Assembly (NCBI GenBank): GCA_910579185.1
Contig: CAJTTG010000001.1
Coordinates: 62,001 to 126,000 of the forward strand
Direction: 5' to 3'
DNA: 64,000 nt
Source: an uncultured Muribaculaceae bacterium
GTDB lineage: Bacteria > Bacteroidota > Bacteroidia > Bacteroidales > Muribaculaceae
Positions within the stretch are counted from its first letter, which is position 1. Every line of letters begins with the position of its first letter. The notes under the pieces are model-generated. The model was not told the origin of the DNA, did not search any database, and worked only from the letters and a program-made list of their open reading frames with translations. A program made the position numbers and the translations under genes. This document shows, piece by piece, positions 1 to 8,441 of the stretch.

Positions 1-458
1 GTTTTAATGCCTGTTGATTCTTGTTCTTGGTTTGTAGATGAGATTGGGTCTTTATCTGCCCTAGTGACATTCTTGGCCGCTTCTCTAATTGAGTCAACAA
101 CTTCTTCTGCCGGTAATTCTCCTTCAACGACCCATTCAAAGTCGTCCTCAAGTACTTCGGTCGGCTCGCCAAGCAATGTCCCGTCCTCAAATCCCGATTG
201 CGGTTTGTCGGAATTACCGCAGCCTGAAAAAGCGATCATTCCGGCCGATATTCCGGCAACTGCAATGGCTTTTCCCATAAGTTGACGTTTGCGTAGTTGC
301 TGTTCCAGATATTGCACTTCGGCCTCACATTTGGGGCATGTTCCGAGGCAGTCTCCCTTGTAACGACACTCAGATGTTACAAACTCAATGTCGTTCGCCT
401 TGGCTATCTGCCGGCGAATATCCTTCAATATCTTGCAGGTCTGCTTTCCTCGTGCCAT
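1..458 (-). CDS. Cys-motif lipoprotein-like protein, N-terminal part (cut by window edge)
   Basis: The reading frame is open from an ATG at 458 to the window edge (152 codons), so the C-terminus is not visible. It begins MARGKQTCKILKDIRRQIAK and carries a cysteine cluster, CRYKGDCLGTCPKCEAE, at about residues 32-48. A hydrophobic stretch follows with a lipobox-like AFSGC near residue 80, then an acidic Ser/Glu-rich linker. I recall similar N-termini in Bacteroidetes proteins that end in a TonB-like domain, but that part lies outside the window, so the role is open. Only 2 bases separate it from the stop of the radical SAM gene upstream, so the two are almost certainly co-transcribed and may be translationally coupled. 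Confidence 0.75.
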   Translation of the reverse strand, partial: MARGKQTCKILKDIRRQIAKANDIEFVTSECRYKGDCLGTCPKCEAEVQYLEQQLRKRQLMGKAIAVAGISAGMIAFSGCGNSDKPQSGFEDGTLLGEPTEVLEDDFEWVVEGELPAEEVVDSIREAAKNVTRADKDPISSTNQEQESTGIK

Positions 459-460
459 AG

Positions 461-1084
461 TCAGTGCTTGCGGATTTGATAGGTGAATAAATCGAATTTT
501 GAGTAGCCGAGTGCGGAGAGAGCTTTGCAGCTTTCCTCGCGGTCGGGCTCGGTATTGTAGTCAGGGATAAGGGGTAGTCGCACAATGCAGTCTTTCTGTC
601 GTTCTGCCTCGGCGATCAAGCGTAGATTAGACAGCACACGCGAGTTATCCCTACCGGTGTATTGCCGGTAGATATCCGCGTCCATATCCTTTATGTCGAT
701 AATCCATGAATCGACTATCGGGAGCAGAGCCTCGATATTCTCTTTCGGCACATTCAGCGATGTTTCTAATGTTAGCCTCCATGAAGGGCCACACAGTTTC
801 CGGAAACGGCGGATAAAATCGTGGCGTAATGCAGGTTCTCCACCGCCGAAAGTCACGCCGCCGTTGGTGGCGATGAAATATAGTTCATCAATCCTGACTT
901 CATCGTATAGCGATTGTGGTGTGTATTCTCGGAAGCGGTCACTATCGCCGAGTGATTGCGGATTCAGGCAGTATTGGCAGTGTAGCGGACAGCCGTGGAA
1001 TGCCACAAGCGTTGTCACGCCCTCGCCGTCGGTGGTGATGCGATGACGGGATATGCCAATTATTTTCGCTCGGTCTGGAGGCAT
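461..1084 (-). CDS. radical SAM protein of the glycyl-radical-enzyme activase type
   Basis: This 207-residue protein has the radical SAM CX3CX2C motif at C32, C36 and C39 (CPLHCQYC), and GGVTFGGGEP at about 75-84, the SAM-binding signature typical of pyruvate formate-lyase activase relatives. Such enzymes abstract a hydrogen from a backbone glycine of a partner enzyme. The protein is short and lacks the extra ferredoxin-type cluster domain of larger activases. No glycyl radical enzyme is visible in the window, so its substrate is unknown. It lies 26 bases after cdaA and 2 bases before the Cys-motif protein, at the end of a minus-strand operon. The family is clear; the specific target is not. 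Confidence 0.8.
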   Translation of the reverse strand: MPPDRAKIIGISRHRITTDGEGVTTLVAFHGCPLHCQYCLNPQSLGDSDRFREYTPQSLYDEVRIDELYFIATNGGVTFGGGEPALRHDFIRRFRKLCGPSWRLTLETSLNVPKENIEALLPIVDSWIIDIKDMDADIYRQYTGRDNSRVLSNLRLIAEAERQKDCIVRLPLIPDYNTEPDREESCKALSALGYSKFDLFTYQIRKH

Positions 1085-1110
1085 TGAGGTGAGAGATAGA
1101 AGTTAATGGA

Positions 1111-1884
1111 TTAGTCCTGGATAAGCTGCGACAGACGTTGCTCAAGCTCGGTGGTCGAAAGTCGGGTTGTGAGCTGTCCGTTCTGGGCTATTGAGATCTG
1201 GCCTGTTTCTTCCGAAACAACTATGGCAAGGGCATCCGTAGTCTGCGCTATGCCGAGGGCTGAGCGGTGGCGGAGTCCGAGATGGCGCGGCACGTTGGTG
1301 TCGTGGCTCACAGGAAGTATGCACCCTGCCGATTTGATGCGGCCATGGGCAATGATCATGGCACCGTCGTGAAGCGGAGAGTTTTTGAAAAATATATTTT
1401 CAATCAGTCGTGAATTGATCTTTGAGTCTATTATGTCGCCGGAGTTCTCATAGCTTTCCAGTGGCATACTCTGCTCTATCACGATCAATGCGCCGGTCTT
1501 TGTTTTCGACATGTTCATGCACGCATAGACTATCGGGATGATGTTGCGGTGTATGTCAGCGTCGTTGTTTTCGCCTTTGGTTCCTTTGAAGAGCTTGCTC
1601 AGGAATCGCCAGCGTTTGCGGTCGCCAAGTTGCACAAGAAAGCGTTTGATCTGGTCGGGGAAGAGGATCACGATGATGAGCAGACCTATGCTCATGAATT
1701 TGTCGAGTATGGAGCCTATCAGGCGCATTTCCAGGATCTGTGATGCAACGATCCAAACGATGATGAATGCCAGCACGCCATAAAACAGGTTGATTGCACC
1801 GGATTCTTTCATGATCCGGTAGGTGTAGAACAGGAGCAGGGCCGCTATGGCTATGTCGAATATGTCAAGGATCGTGATATCCAT
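1111..1884 (-). CDS. cdaA: membrane diadenylate cyclase (c-di-AMP synthase) CdaA
   Basis: The product makes the second messenger c-di-AMP from two ATP at the inner membrane. The 257-residue protein has three predicted membrane segments at about 8-24, 33-52 and 60-76, followed by a DAC domain with the catalytic DGA motif at 173-175 and the RHR motif at 205-207. Length and layout match the CdaA (DacA) class rather than the DNA-scanning DisA class. It starts 5 bases after the folP stop, which implies co-expression with folate synthesis. No CdaR-like partner is next to it. Confidence 0.95.
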   Translation of the reverse strand: MDITILDIFDIAIAALLLFYTYRIMKESGAINLFYGVLAFIIVWIVASQILEMRLIGSILDKFMSIGLLIIVILFPDQIKRFLVQLGDRKRWRFLSKLFKGTKGENNDADIHRNIIPIVYACMNMSKTKTGALIVIEQSMPLESYENSGDIIDSKINSRLIENIFFKNSPLHDGAMIIAHGRIKSAGCILPVSHDTNVPRHLGLRHRSALGIAQTTDALAIVVSEETGQISIAQNGQLTTRLSTTELEQRLSQLIQD

Positions 1885-1889
1885 AATTC

Positions 1890-2741
1890 TCAGATAAATT
1901 GGTTGTAACGCATTGTTAGTTCGACTGCTTGTTTAGCTTCTTTTACGTCATGGACACGGATCACTGATGCGCCCTGAAGCATTGCGAGTGTGTTGATCAC
2001 GGTTGTTCCGTTGAGGGCTTCTTCAGGGGTGATGCCTAAAGCCCGGGTGATCATTGATTTCCGGGACACGCCGATAAGCATGGGGCATTCCAGTGCTGTG
2101 ATCATCGTCCGGAGGTTGGCAAGTAGTTCGTAATTTTGTTCCAATGTCTTGCTGAATCCGAAGCCGGGATCAACGATGATGTCGGCCACACCGGCCTGAC
2201 GGAATTTCTGTATTTTGGATGCGAGATCGCGGATAATGTCGGCCACAAGATCGTCATAGTCTGTCATTGTCTGCATGGTGGCCGGTGTGCCGCGCATGTG
2301 CATCATGATGTAGGGCGTACGCAGTCTTGCTGCTGTCTCCATCATATCAGTGTCGAGATCGCCTCCCGAGATGTCGTTTATTATGTCAGCTCCGGCATTG
2401 ATTGCCGCCTCTGCGACTTTGGCCCGGAAGGTGTCGATCGACAGGGGAATATGCTTGTCGATGGAGCGTACGGTCTCAACCCCACGGATTATTCGTTCGG
2501 TCTCTTCTTCCACGCTGATATCCTTTGCCCCGGGGCGTGATGAGTACGCGCCGAGATCAAGCATGTCGGCTCCGTCGGAGATCATCTGCTCTGTGCGTCG
2601 GGCAATGGAGTCGCGGTCAAAGGCTCTCGAACCGTCGAAAAATGAATCCGGCGTGACGTTTATTATACCCATCACTTGTGGTTTTTCGATTTCATGCAGT
2701 TGACCGTGCAGATTGAGACTATATGGTTGAAATGGTTGCAT
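1890..2741 (-). CDS. folP: dihydropteroate synthase
   Basis: The enzyme joins 4-aminobenzoate to the pterin pyrophosphate in folate synthesis, and is the sulfonamide target. The N-terminal motif MGIINVTPDSF, the DLGAYSSRPGA segment and the IDTFRAKVAEAAINAGADIINDISGG-type barrel strands are diagnostic of the family. An in-frame ATG lies at 2807, but I chose the one at 2741 because the family normally begins about 20 residues before the MGIINVTPDSF strand and the extra residues look untranslated. This gives 283 residues, a normal length. The gene sits between the small membrane protein and cdaA in one minus-strand operon. Confidence 0.95.
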   Translation of the reverse strand: MQPFQPYSLNLHGQLHEIEKPQVMGIINVTPDSFFDGSRAFDRDSIARRTEQMISDGADMLDLGAYSSRPGAKDISVEEETERIIRGVETVRSIDKHIPLSIDTFRAKVAEAAINAGADIINDISGGDLDTDMMETAARLRTPYIMMHMRGTPATMQTMTDYDDLVADIIRDLASKIQKFRQAGVADIIVDPGFGFSKTLEQNYELLANLRTMITALECPMLIGVSRKSMITRALGITPEEALNGTTVINTLAMLQGASVIRVHDVKEAKQAVELTMRYNQFI

Positions 2742-2812
2742 ATTCCGTTTTTTGTATGTTGCGAAGTTACTCAGATTTGAGCGTAATTGCAAAAAATCAT
2801 CCTCCAATTCCT

Positions 2813-3133
2813 CTACTCCCCGGTATTTACCTTTTCGTCAAGATAGTTGCGCTGATTACCTGATTGTGATTGGCGGTTCTTTTTGGGTGACTTGACAGTC
2901 GTGCTGTCGGATTTTGACTTTTTCTTTCGTCCCTTTCTGGTCTCTTTTTTTATGCTTGGGCCTGTTGTGTCGGGGAGTTCCGGAGTTGTTGCCTCTGTTG
3001 CGGACCGGTCAGTCTGTGCAATCGGACAGTGGGTGCCGCCATTTTTGAAGTAGAGCATGCCGCCGATAATGAGAGCTATGATCACAACGAGCAATATCGT
3101 GCCGCGTCGTTCTCCGGATGTGAATTTGGCCAT
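2813..3133 (-). CDS. small single-span membrane protein, unknown function
   Basis: I do not recognise a family for this 106-residue protein. It has one clear membrane segment near the N-terminus (about residues 12-28, LLVVIIALIIGGMLYF), flanked by a positively charged start (MAKFTSGERRG). A Thr/Ser/Pro-rich, strongly basic tail with KKETRKGRKKKSKS follows, probably exposed and disordered. It lies 11 bases after the NSS transporter gene and upstream of folP, so it is read in the same operon. The coding frame is supported by tight spacing and by the membrane segment; function cannot be assigned. Confidence 0.65.
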   Translation of the reverse strand: MAKFTSGERRGTILLVVIIALIIGGMLYFKNGGTHCPIAQTDRSATEATTPELPDTTGPSIKKETRKGRKKKSKSDSTTVKSPKKNRQSQSGNQRNYLDEKVNTGE

Positions 3134-3144
3134 TGTGATAGGTG

Positions 3145-4506
3145 TTAGATGAAGTTTGAGATCAACACTCCGGCAATAAGGATCGGGGCTACATAGCGCA
3201 CTATGAAGATCGCCACAGGGATGAAGTTTGACTTTAAACTTCCGTTATTTGTCAGTTGATTGACAAATAGATTCTTTGGTGCGATCCAGCCCATATAGAT
3301 GCATAGGAATATCGAGCCGGTCGGAAGCATGATATTTGTGGCGATGGTGTCGAGCAGATCAAAAATGTTTAGTCCGGCAACTGTGATGTGGCTCAGCGGA
3401 CCCATCGACAGGGAGCAGACGGAACTGAATAATAGCAGCGGCAACATCACGATCAGCACGGATTTCCAGCGTTTCGTTCTGAAGCGGTCGCAGATGAATG
3501 CTACCGAGACTTCTGCTATGGAGATGGTGGAGGTGAGGGCGGCTACGGTCAGCAGTAGGAAAAACAGGATCGACCATAGCTGTGTGGCCGGCATGTTGGC
3601 GAATACTTCCGGAAGGGTGACGAACACCAATGTCGCACCTCTCAGGGATTCTCCGCCAAGTCCGAATGAGGTGACGGCCGGGAAGATGATCAGACCCATC
3701 ATGATTGCCACAAGGAGGTCGAGTGCCGATACAGTCACGGCTGTTTTAAGCAGTTTGTTCTCTTTTGGGAAGTATCCGGAGTAAGTGATCAGGATACCCA
3801 TGCCGAGGCTCAGCGAGAAGAATGCTTGCCCAAGCGCATCGATCACTGTCGTTGCTGTGATTTTTGAGAAATCGGGTTTGAGAAAGAAGGAAACGCCATC
3901 CATGGCTCCCGGCAGTGAAAGACTGACTCCGACCATCACCAACAGGATCAGGAACAGGATGGGCATTGCTATATTGGAGAGTCGTTCGATCCCTTTCTGA
4001 ACGCCGGCAATCAGTACCGCGATGTTGATGGCGATCATGATGTAGGTGTTGATCAGCGGATTGTAGCTTTCTGTGATGAAGGTCTCCATTTTGGCGGAGA
4101 AGTGGGCGTTGAGTCCGGTTGTAGTGGCTTCTGGTGCGAATAGTCCGCCGCTGATGGATTGCCACAGGTATTCGAATGTCCATCCGGCCACTACCATATA
4201 GAAACAAAGGATAATGTAGCTTGCGGCTATGGCCCAGCCTCCGACAAGCTGCCATCCTCGGCCTGCCCCGATGTTTTTCAGCGATCCGACGGCATCGCTG
4301 CGGCCGGCACGGCCAAGGGCGAATTCGCTAAGCATCACGGGGATGCCGAGCAGAACCACACAGCAGATGTAGATGATCAGGAATGCTGCGCCTCCGCCTT
4401 CCTGCACTTCTGCCGGAAAGCGCCACACGTTTCCAAGCCCTACCGCTGAACCGACGGTCGCTGCTATAAGTCCTATTTTTGATGCGAATATTTTTGGTGC
4501 TGCCAT
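3145..4506 (-). CDS. sodium-dependent transporter of the neurotransmitter:sodium symporter (NSS/SNF) family
   Basis: This 453-residue inner-membrane protein has about 11-12 hydrophobic segments and the family start, a GSAVGLGNVWRFP motif near residues 18-30, which forms the unwound TM1 holding sodium and substrate. Family members (LeuT, MhsT, TnaT) import amino acids such as Trp, Leu or Ala with sodium; the substrate here cannot be read from sequence. The length is typical of bacterial 11-TM members. A TAATTTTGC -7 element lies at 4550-4558 on the minus strand, but I could not find a convincing -33 partner. It is the first gene of the operon running down to the window edge. Confidence 0.92.
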   Translation of the reverse strand: MAAPKIFASKIGLIAATVGSAVGLGNVWRFPAEVQEGGGAAFLIIYICCVVLLGIPVMLSEFALGRAGRSDAVGSLKNIGAGRGWQLVGGWAIAASYIILCFYMVVAGWTFEYLWQSISGGLFAPEATTTGLNAHFSAKMETFITESYNPLINTYIMIAINIAVLIAGVQKGIERLSNIAMPILFLILLVMVGVSLSLPGAMDGVSFFLKPDFSKITATTVIDALGQAFFSLSLGMGILITYSGYFPKENKLLKTAVTVSALDLLVAIMMGLIIFPAVTSFGLGGESLRGATLVFVTLPEVFANMPATQLWSILFFLLLTVAALTSTISIAEVSVAFICDRFRTKRWKSVLIVMLPLLLFSSVCSLSMGPLSHITVAGLNIFDLLDTIATNIMLPTGSIFLCIYMGWIAPKNLFVNQLTNNGSLKSNFIPVAIFIVRYVAPILIAGVLISNFI

Positions 4507-4709
4507 GTTGTCGTTGTTTTGTTTTGCGTGTTTGTTGCTGAATTTTCTCGCAAAATTACTACATTAAATTTCAATTTTGTGCTTTTCTGCGCTTTTTTGT
4601 GATATTTTGTAGTTTTTGTGGTGTTTCAGGGGGCAATTATCTTATTGCGGACGGATTCAAAAAAGTTGCTTATCTTTGTGGCTTGAAATTAGTTAAACCC
4701 GTTTGGTGA

Positions 4710-5669
4710 ATGAAAACATTTTATCGCTTGATGAATCACTTGCCTGTATTCCTTTTGTCGGGAATAGGTTTGTCTATTTTGTTGATTCTGACTCTGTTAT
4801 CGTCAGATGATCTCCCGGAAGTGCCTGCTTTCCCGATGATCGATAAGGTGGAGCATTTTCTTGCGTTCGGCTGTGTGGCTCTGGCTCTTATGTTCGATTT
4901 TGGACGGCGTTTTGGCCATATTTCGGTGAAAATGTTTCTGTGGGTGGTCTGTTTTCTGACGGCGCTCGGATTTCTCATCGAATATCTGCAAGGTGCGATG
5001 GGGCAGGGTAGAAGTGCTGATTTTTTTGATGCTGTCGCCGATTGCCTCGGTGCTGTTGTTTTGCCGGCTGCTTGTTGGGGTATGATTCGTAAGTGTGTGG
5101 CGCTCTATCTGGTTGATATCCGTCCGTCTGGATTTGGTAGTAATGAATTGTCGAGGGTCAAGCGGTTGTATATGAGCTCTTTCCCGGAATCGGAACGTCG
5201 CCCGTGGGATGATCTGCTATCTCGTGCTTCGGATCCCGGTGCTCGGCTCAATCTGGCTGTGATCAGGCATAAGAACCATTTCGCAGGGATGTTGACATGG
5301 TGGCGGCTCGGTGATGGTTTGGATGATCTGAGATATGTGGAGCATTTCGCGGTTGAACCCTCTTTGCGCGGTTCCGGAATTGGAGCCGGCGCGATAACTG
5401 ATTTTGTCGCTATGGAGAAAACTCCGGTCATTCTTGAGGTGGAGCCGGCCGATCTCGATGAGATGGCGCGCCGTCGCATCCGTTTCTATTCCCGTTGTGG
5501 CTTTGTGGCTCATCCCGGTTTCAGCTATGTCCAGCCACCTTATTCGGATGGCCTTCCGGCGGTTGACCTTATGCTTATGACAGCTGGCCGATCGGTCGAT
5601 CTCTCTGATGCCGCTGCCCGGATTCATCAGATGGTCTACGGGGTTGTCCCTTCTCAGTCAGCGGAGTAG
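4710..5669 (+). CDS. VanZ-like membrane domain fused to a GNAT acetyltransferase domain
   Basis: Two families sit in one 319-residue frame. Residues 1-125 look like a VanZ-like domain: membrane segments at about 11-29, 48-62, 74-92 and 111-128, with the family's conserved His (H49 in DKVEHFLAF), Glu (E91 in IEYLQ) and Asp residues (DFFDAVADCLG). Residues 135-300 look like a GNAT domain, with the acetyl-CoA loop RGSGIGAGA at 220-228 and the late RFYSRCGFV strand. The acetyltransferase would face the cytoplasm, tethered to the membrane; its substrate is unknown. A TATCTTTG -7 element lies at 4671-4678. The 3' end overlaps the convergent truA by 16 bases. The fusion frame is unbroken; function is inferred only at domain level. 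Confidence 0.85.
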   Translation: MKTFYRLMNHLPVFLLSGIGLSILLILTLLSSDDLPEVPAFPMIDKVEHFLAFGCVALALMFDFGRRFGHISVKMFLWVVCFLTALGFLIEYLQGAMGQGRSADFFDAVADCLGAVVLPAACWGMIRKCVALYLVDIRPSGFGSNELSRVKRLYMSSFPESERRPWDDLLSRASDPGARLNLAVIRHKNHFAGMLTWWRLGDGLDDLRYVEHFAVEPSLRGSGIGAGAITDFVAMEKTPVILEVEPADLDEMARRRIRFYSRCGFVAHPGFSYVQPPYSDGLPAVDLMLMTAGRSVDLSDAAARIHQMVYGVVPSQSAE

Positions 5670-6409
5670 TATGGGTATGTGACCTCCCAGAGGTAGAGCG
5701 CATGTCCTGGCATGGATGTCCCGGCTGAGCACCTGTCGCGTGCTTCTATCACTTTCCGGAATCCTTCAATTGTCAGTTTCCCTCGTCCGACATCCACAAG
5801 CGTCCCTACAACGGCTCGTACCATATTGCGCAGAAAGCGGTCGGCGGTGATCACGAATACATAGCCGCCATCCGCGTCGATTTTGTGCCATCGGGCGTGT
5901 GTCACATGGCAGATGTTGGTTTTGTTGTCGGTGTGGAGTTTGGCAAATGATGTGAAGTCCTCGGTTTCAAGCAGAATCTCGGCGGCTTTGTTCATTGCCT
6001 CGAAATCCAGGGTTTTGGGTGCTTGCCAGCATAGATGATGGAAGAATGGCGTTTTCTCAGTCGATGCATAGTAGTGGTAGGTTCGTGATGTGGCGTCGAA
6101 ACGGGCATGTGCATCGTCAGCCACCTGCCGGATGGAATAAACCGCGATGTCGCGGCCAACTATTGAATTCAACCCTCTTACCACGGCTTCCGGATCCGCG
6201 ATTGCGGTCTCGCTGTCGAAATGGGCTACCATCATTCTTGCGTTGACTCCGGTGTCGGTGCGTCCTGCCCCCACTATTTTCGTGGGGCATCTGAGTACTT
6301 TCCCCAATGCGTCCTCCAGTGTCGACTGGACACTGATGGCATTGGGTTGCGACTGCCATCCGTGGAAAGGTGCTCCACGGTAGGACAGGTGCATGAAATA
6401 GCGTGGCAT
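5654..6409 (-). CDS. truA: tRNA pseudouridine(38-40) synthase TruA
   Basis: TruA isomerises uridines 38-40 in the anticodon arm of many tRNAs. The 251-residue protein shows the family motif GAGRTDTGVNA with catalytic Asp at residue 52, the N-terminal YRGAPFHGWQSQPN motif, and the C-terminal RFLRNMVRAVVGTLVDVG segment. The length is typical. It lies 14 bases downstream of speA on the same strand and ends 16 bases inside the convergent VanZ-GNAT gene. Confidence 0.96.
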   Translation of the reverse strand: MPRYFMHLSYRGAPFHGWQSQPNAISVQSTLEDALGKVLRCPTKIVGAGRTDTGVNARMMVAHFDSETAIADPEAVVRGLNSIVGRDIAVYSIRQVADDAHARFDATSRTYHYYASTEKTPFFHHLCWQAPKTLDFEAMNKAAEILLETEDFTSFAKLHTDNKTNICHVTHARWHKIDADGGYVFVITADRFLRNMVRAVVGTLVDVGRGKLTIEGFRKVIEARDRCSAGTSMPGHALYLWEVTYPYYSAD

Positions 6410-6423
6410 TGCGGTTCTTTTGT

Positions 6424-8322
6424 TTATTCTTTTTCCAGATAGGTATAACCGTAAAGTCCCGATCGATAGTTGGATAGGAATTCGCGACCTTCTTCCGGAG
6501 AGATATGTCCGGCTTTCATGCTCGCCGTAACCCAGGTCTCGACGTTTCTCACCAGTTTCTTGGGGTTGAATTGAACGTAGTCCAGTACTTCCGCCACGGT
6601 TTCTCCATCGATAACCCGGTCTATCTCATAGCGGTCTTTGTAGACGGAGATATGAACGGCATTGGTGTCGCCGAACAGGTTGTGCATGTCGCCAAGTATC
6701 TCCTGATATGCCCCCACGAGGAACACTCCCAGATAATATGGCTCTCCCGGATGGACGTTGTGAACAGGCAGGGAGTTGGATGTGCCGTGGTTGGTTATGA
6801 AGTTGGCTATTTTGCCGTCTGAGTCGCAGGTGATGTCCTGAATTGTGCATGTGCGGTTGGGGCGTTCGTCCAGACGTGAGATCGGGATGATCGGGAACAC
6901 CTGATCAATAGCCCAGGAGTCGGTAAGCGACTGGAAGAGTGAGAAGTTGCAGAAATATTTGTCGGGAAGCATCTTTGCAATCTTTTTCAGCTCTTCGGGG
7001 GCATGTTTCATGCCTGAGGCTATCTCTCCTACCTCACGGGCTATGGACCAGAACAGTTTCTCGATCTGTGCTCTGGTTTTGAGGTCGAGAAGTCCAAGAT
7101 TGAACAGGTCAAGAGCTTCCTCACGTATCTGAAGCGCATCGTGCCAGCTCTCGAAAAGCCTTGGTTGGTTCAGGCGATCCCAGATGTCATACAGCTCTTT
7201 TGCAAGTTCATGGGCATCCGGCTCAATCTCGTTATAGTCTTTCCAGATGGGGAGGCTGGTGGTTTCGAGCACCTCGAACACAAGAACCGAATGGTGGGCT
7301 GCCAGCGATCGTCCGCTCTCTGTGATGATGTTGGGCTGTTTGATATCGTTCTTCTCGCATGCGTCCACAAGTGCCGACACAGCGTCGTTGGCATATTCCT
7401 GTATGGAATAGTTCATGGAACTTTCCGAAGATGCGTTGCGTGTGCCATCATAATCCACGCCAAGTCCGCCACCGATATCCACGAAATCAATGTCGAAACC
7501 CAGTTTTGATAGCTGGACATAGAATTGTGTGGCTTCGCGCAGTGCATTCTTGATGCGGCGTATTTTGGTGACTTGGCTGCCTATATGGAAATGGATCAGT
7601 TTCAGGCACGACTGCATTTTCTGTTTGTTGATGAAGTCAAGAGCCTCAAGCAGTTCGCTGGAGTTCAAACCGAATTTCGATTGGTCTCCGCCTGATTCTT
7701 CCCATTTGCCTGATCCCGATGACGACAGTTTGATACGGATGCCGACATTGGGCGTTATCTTCAGTCTCTTGGCGACTTCGGCTATCAGGCGCAGTTCGTT
7801 CAGCTTTTCCACAACAAGGTAGATTCTGCGACCCATCTTCTGGGCGAGAAGTGCCAGCTCAACAAATTTTTCATCCTTGTAGCCATTGCAGATGATCAGT
7901 GCGTTGTCTGCTATATTTGTGGCCAGAACGGCATGCAGTTCTGGCTTGGAGCCTGCTTCAAGACCGATATTGAATTTGCGTCCATGGCTCACAAGTTCTT
8001 CAACCACCGGGCGCATCTGATTGACCTTTATCGGATAGATCAGGAAGCTTTGACCCTGGTAATTGTATTCTTTGGAAGCCTGTTTGAAACAGTTGGAGAT
8101 TTTCTCGATGCGGTTGTCGAGAATGTCGGGGAAACGCAGCAACACGGGTGATGTCACGTCACGGACCTGCAATTCGTCCATCACTTCTTTAAGGTCAACT
8201 GATGCGTGACCCTCGCGTGGAGTGACAGTGATGTGGCCTTTCTCGTTGACAGAAAAGTATTTAAGACCCCATCCGGTGATGTTGTACAGCTCCGCGCTGT
8301 CCTCGGTTTTCCATTTTCTCAT
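6424..8322 (-). CDS. speA: biosynthetic arginine decarboxylase
   Basis: The enzyme converts arginine to agmatine, the first step of polyamine synthesis by this route. The 632-residue protein belongs to the fold III PLP decarboxylases: the PLP lysine is K99 in YPIKVNQMRPVVEEL, and the barrel motifs FHIGSQ, DIGGGLGVDYDG and ITESGR are all present. The length matches SpeA. A promoter matching the Bacteroidales consensus is at 8378-8409, and a short perfect hairpin (8347-8364) lies in the 5' leader between promoter and ATG. truA follows 14 bases after the stop. Confidence 0.96.
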   Translation of the reverse strand: MRKWKTEDSAELYNITGWGLKYFSVNEKGHITVTPREGHASVDLKEVMDELQVRDVTSPVLLRFPDILDNRIEKISNCFKQASKEYNYQGQSFLIYPIKVNQMRPVVEELVSHGRKFNIGLEAGSKPELHAVLATNIADNALIICNGYKDEKFVELALLAQKMGRRIYLVVEKLNELRLIAEVAKRLKITPNVGIRIKLSSSGSGKWEESGGDQSKFGLNSSELLEALDFINKQKMQSCLKLIHFHIGSQVTKIRRIKNALREATQFYVQLSKLGFDIDFVDIGGGLGVDYDGTRNASSESSMNYSIQEYANDAVSALVDACEKNDIKQPNIITESGRSLAAHHSVLVFEVLETTSLPIWKDYNEIEPDAHELAKELYDIWDRLNQPRLFESWHDALQIREEALDLFNLGLLDLKTRAQIEKLFWSIAREVGEIASGMKHAPEELKKIAKMLPDKYFCNFSLFQSLTDSWAIDQVFPIIPISRLDERPNRTCTIQDITCDSDGKIANFITNHGTSNSLPVHNVHPGEPYYLGVFLVGAYQEILGDMHNLFGDTNAVHISVYKDRYEIDRVIDGETVAEVLDYVQFNPKKLVRNVETWVTASMKAGHISPEEGREFLSNYRSGLYGYTYLEKE

Positions 8323-8346
8323 ATCGTAGCACTAATCAGCATTAAA

Positions 8347-8364
8347 GGTCTGCCGGAGCAGACC
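8347..8364 (-). promoter_or_regulatory. hairpin in the speA 5' leader
   Basis: A perfect 7-base-pair inverted repeat (GGTCTGC, 4-base loop, GCAGACC) lies between the speA promoter and start codon, ending 24 bases before the ATG. There is no T run after it, so it is not an intrinsic terminator. It could shape translation initiation or mRNA stability. The structure is seen directly; the role is a guess. Confidence 0.4.
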
Positions 8365-8377
8365 GATGAAAAATTAT

Positions 8378-8409
8378 GCAAATTTAATAAAAAACTATGA
8401 TTGTGCAAA
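8378..8409 (-). promoter_or_regulatory. speA promoter (Bacteroidales type)
   Basis: On the minus strand TTTG (8409-8406) is followed by 19 bases and TAAATTTGC (8386-8378), which fits the Bacteroidales primary sigma consensus of TTTG, 19-21 bases, TAnnTTTG. It faces speA with a leader of about 50 bases. Confidence 0.75.
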
Positions 8410-8441
8410 TACGTTGGAAATATCCTATACCGGATTATTTT

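Noticed and set aside
7..285. Plus-strand frame over the start of the window
   Set aside because: It is the complement of the open minus-strand gene at 1-458, which has a sensible start, cysteine motif and 2-base spacing to its neighbour.
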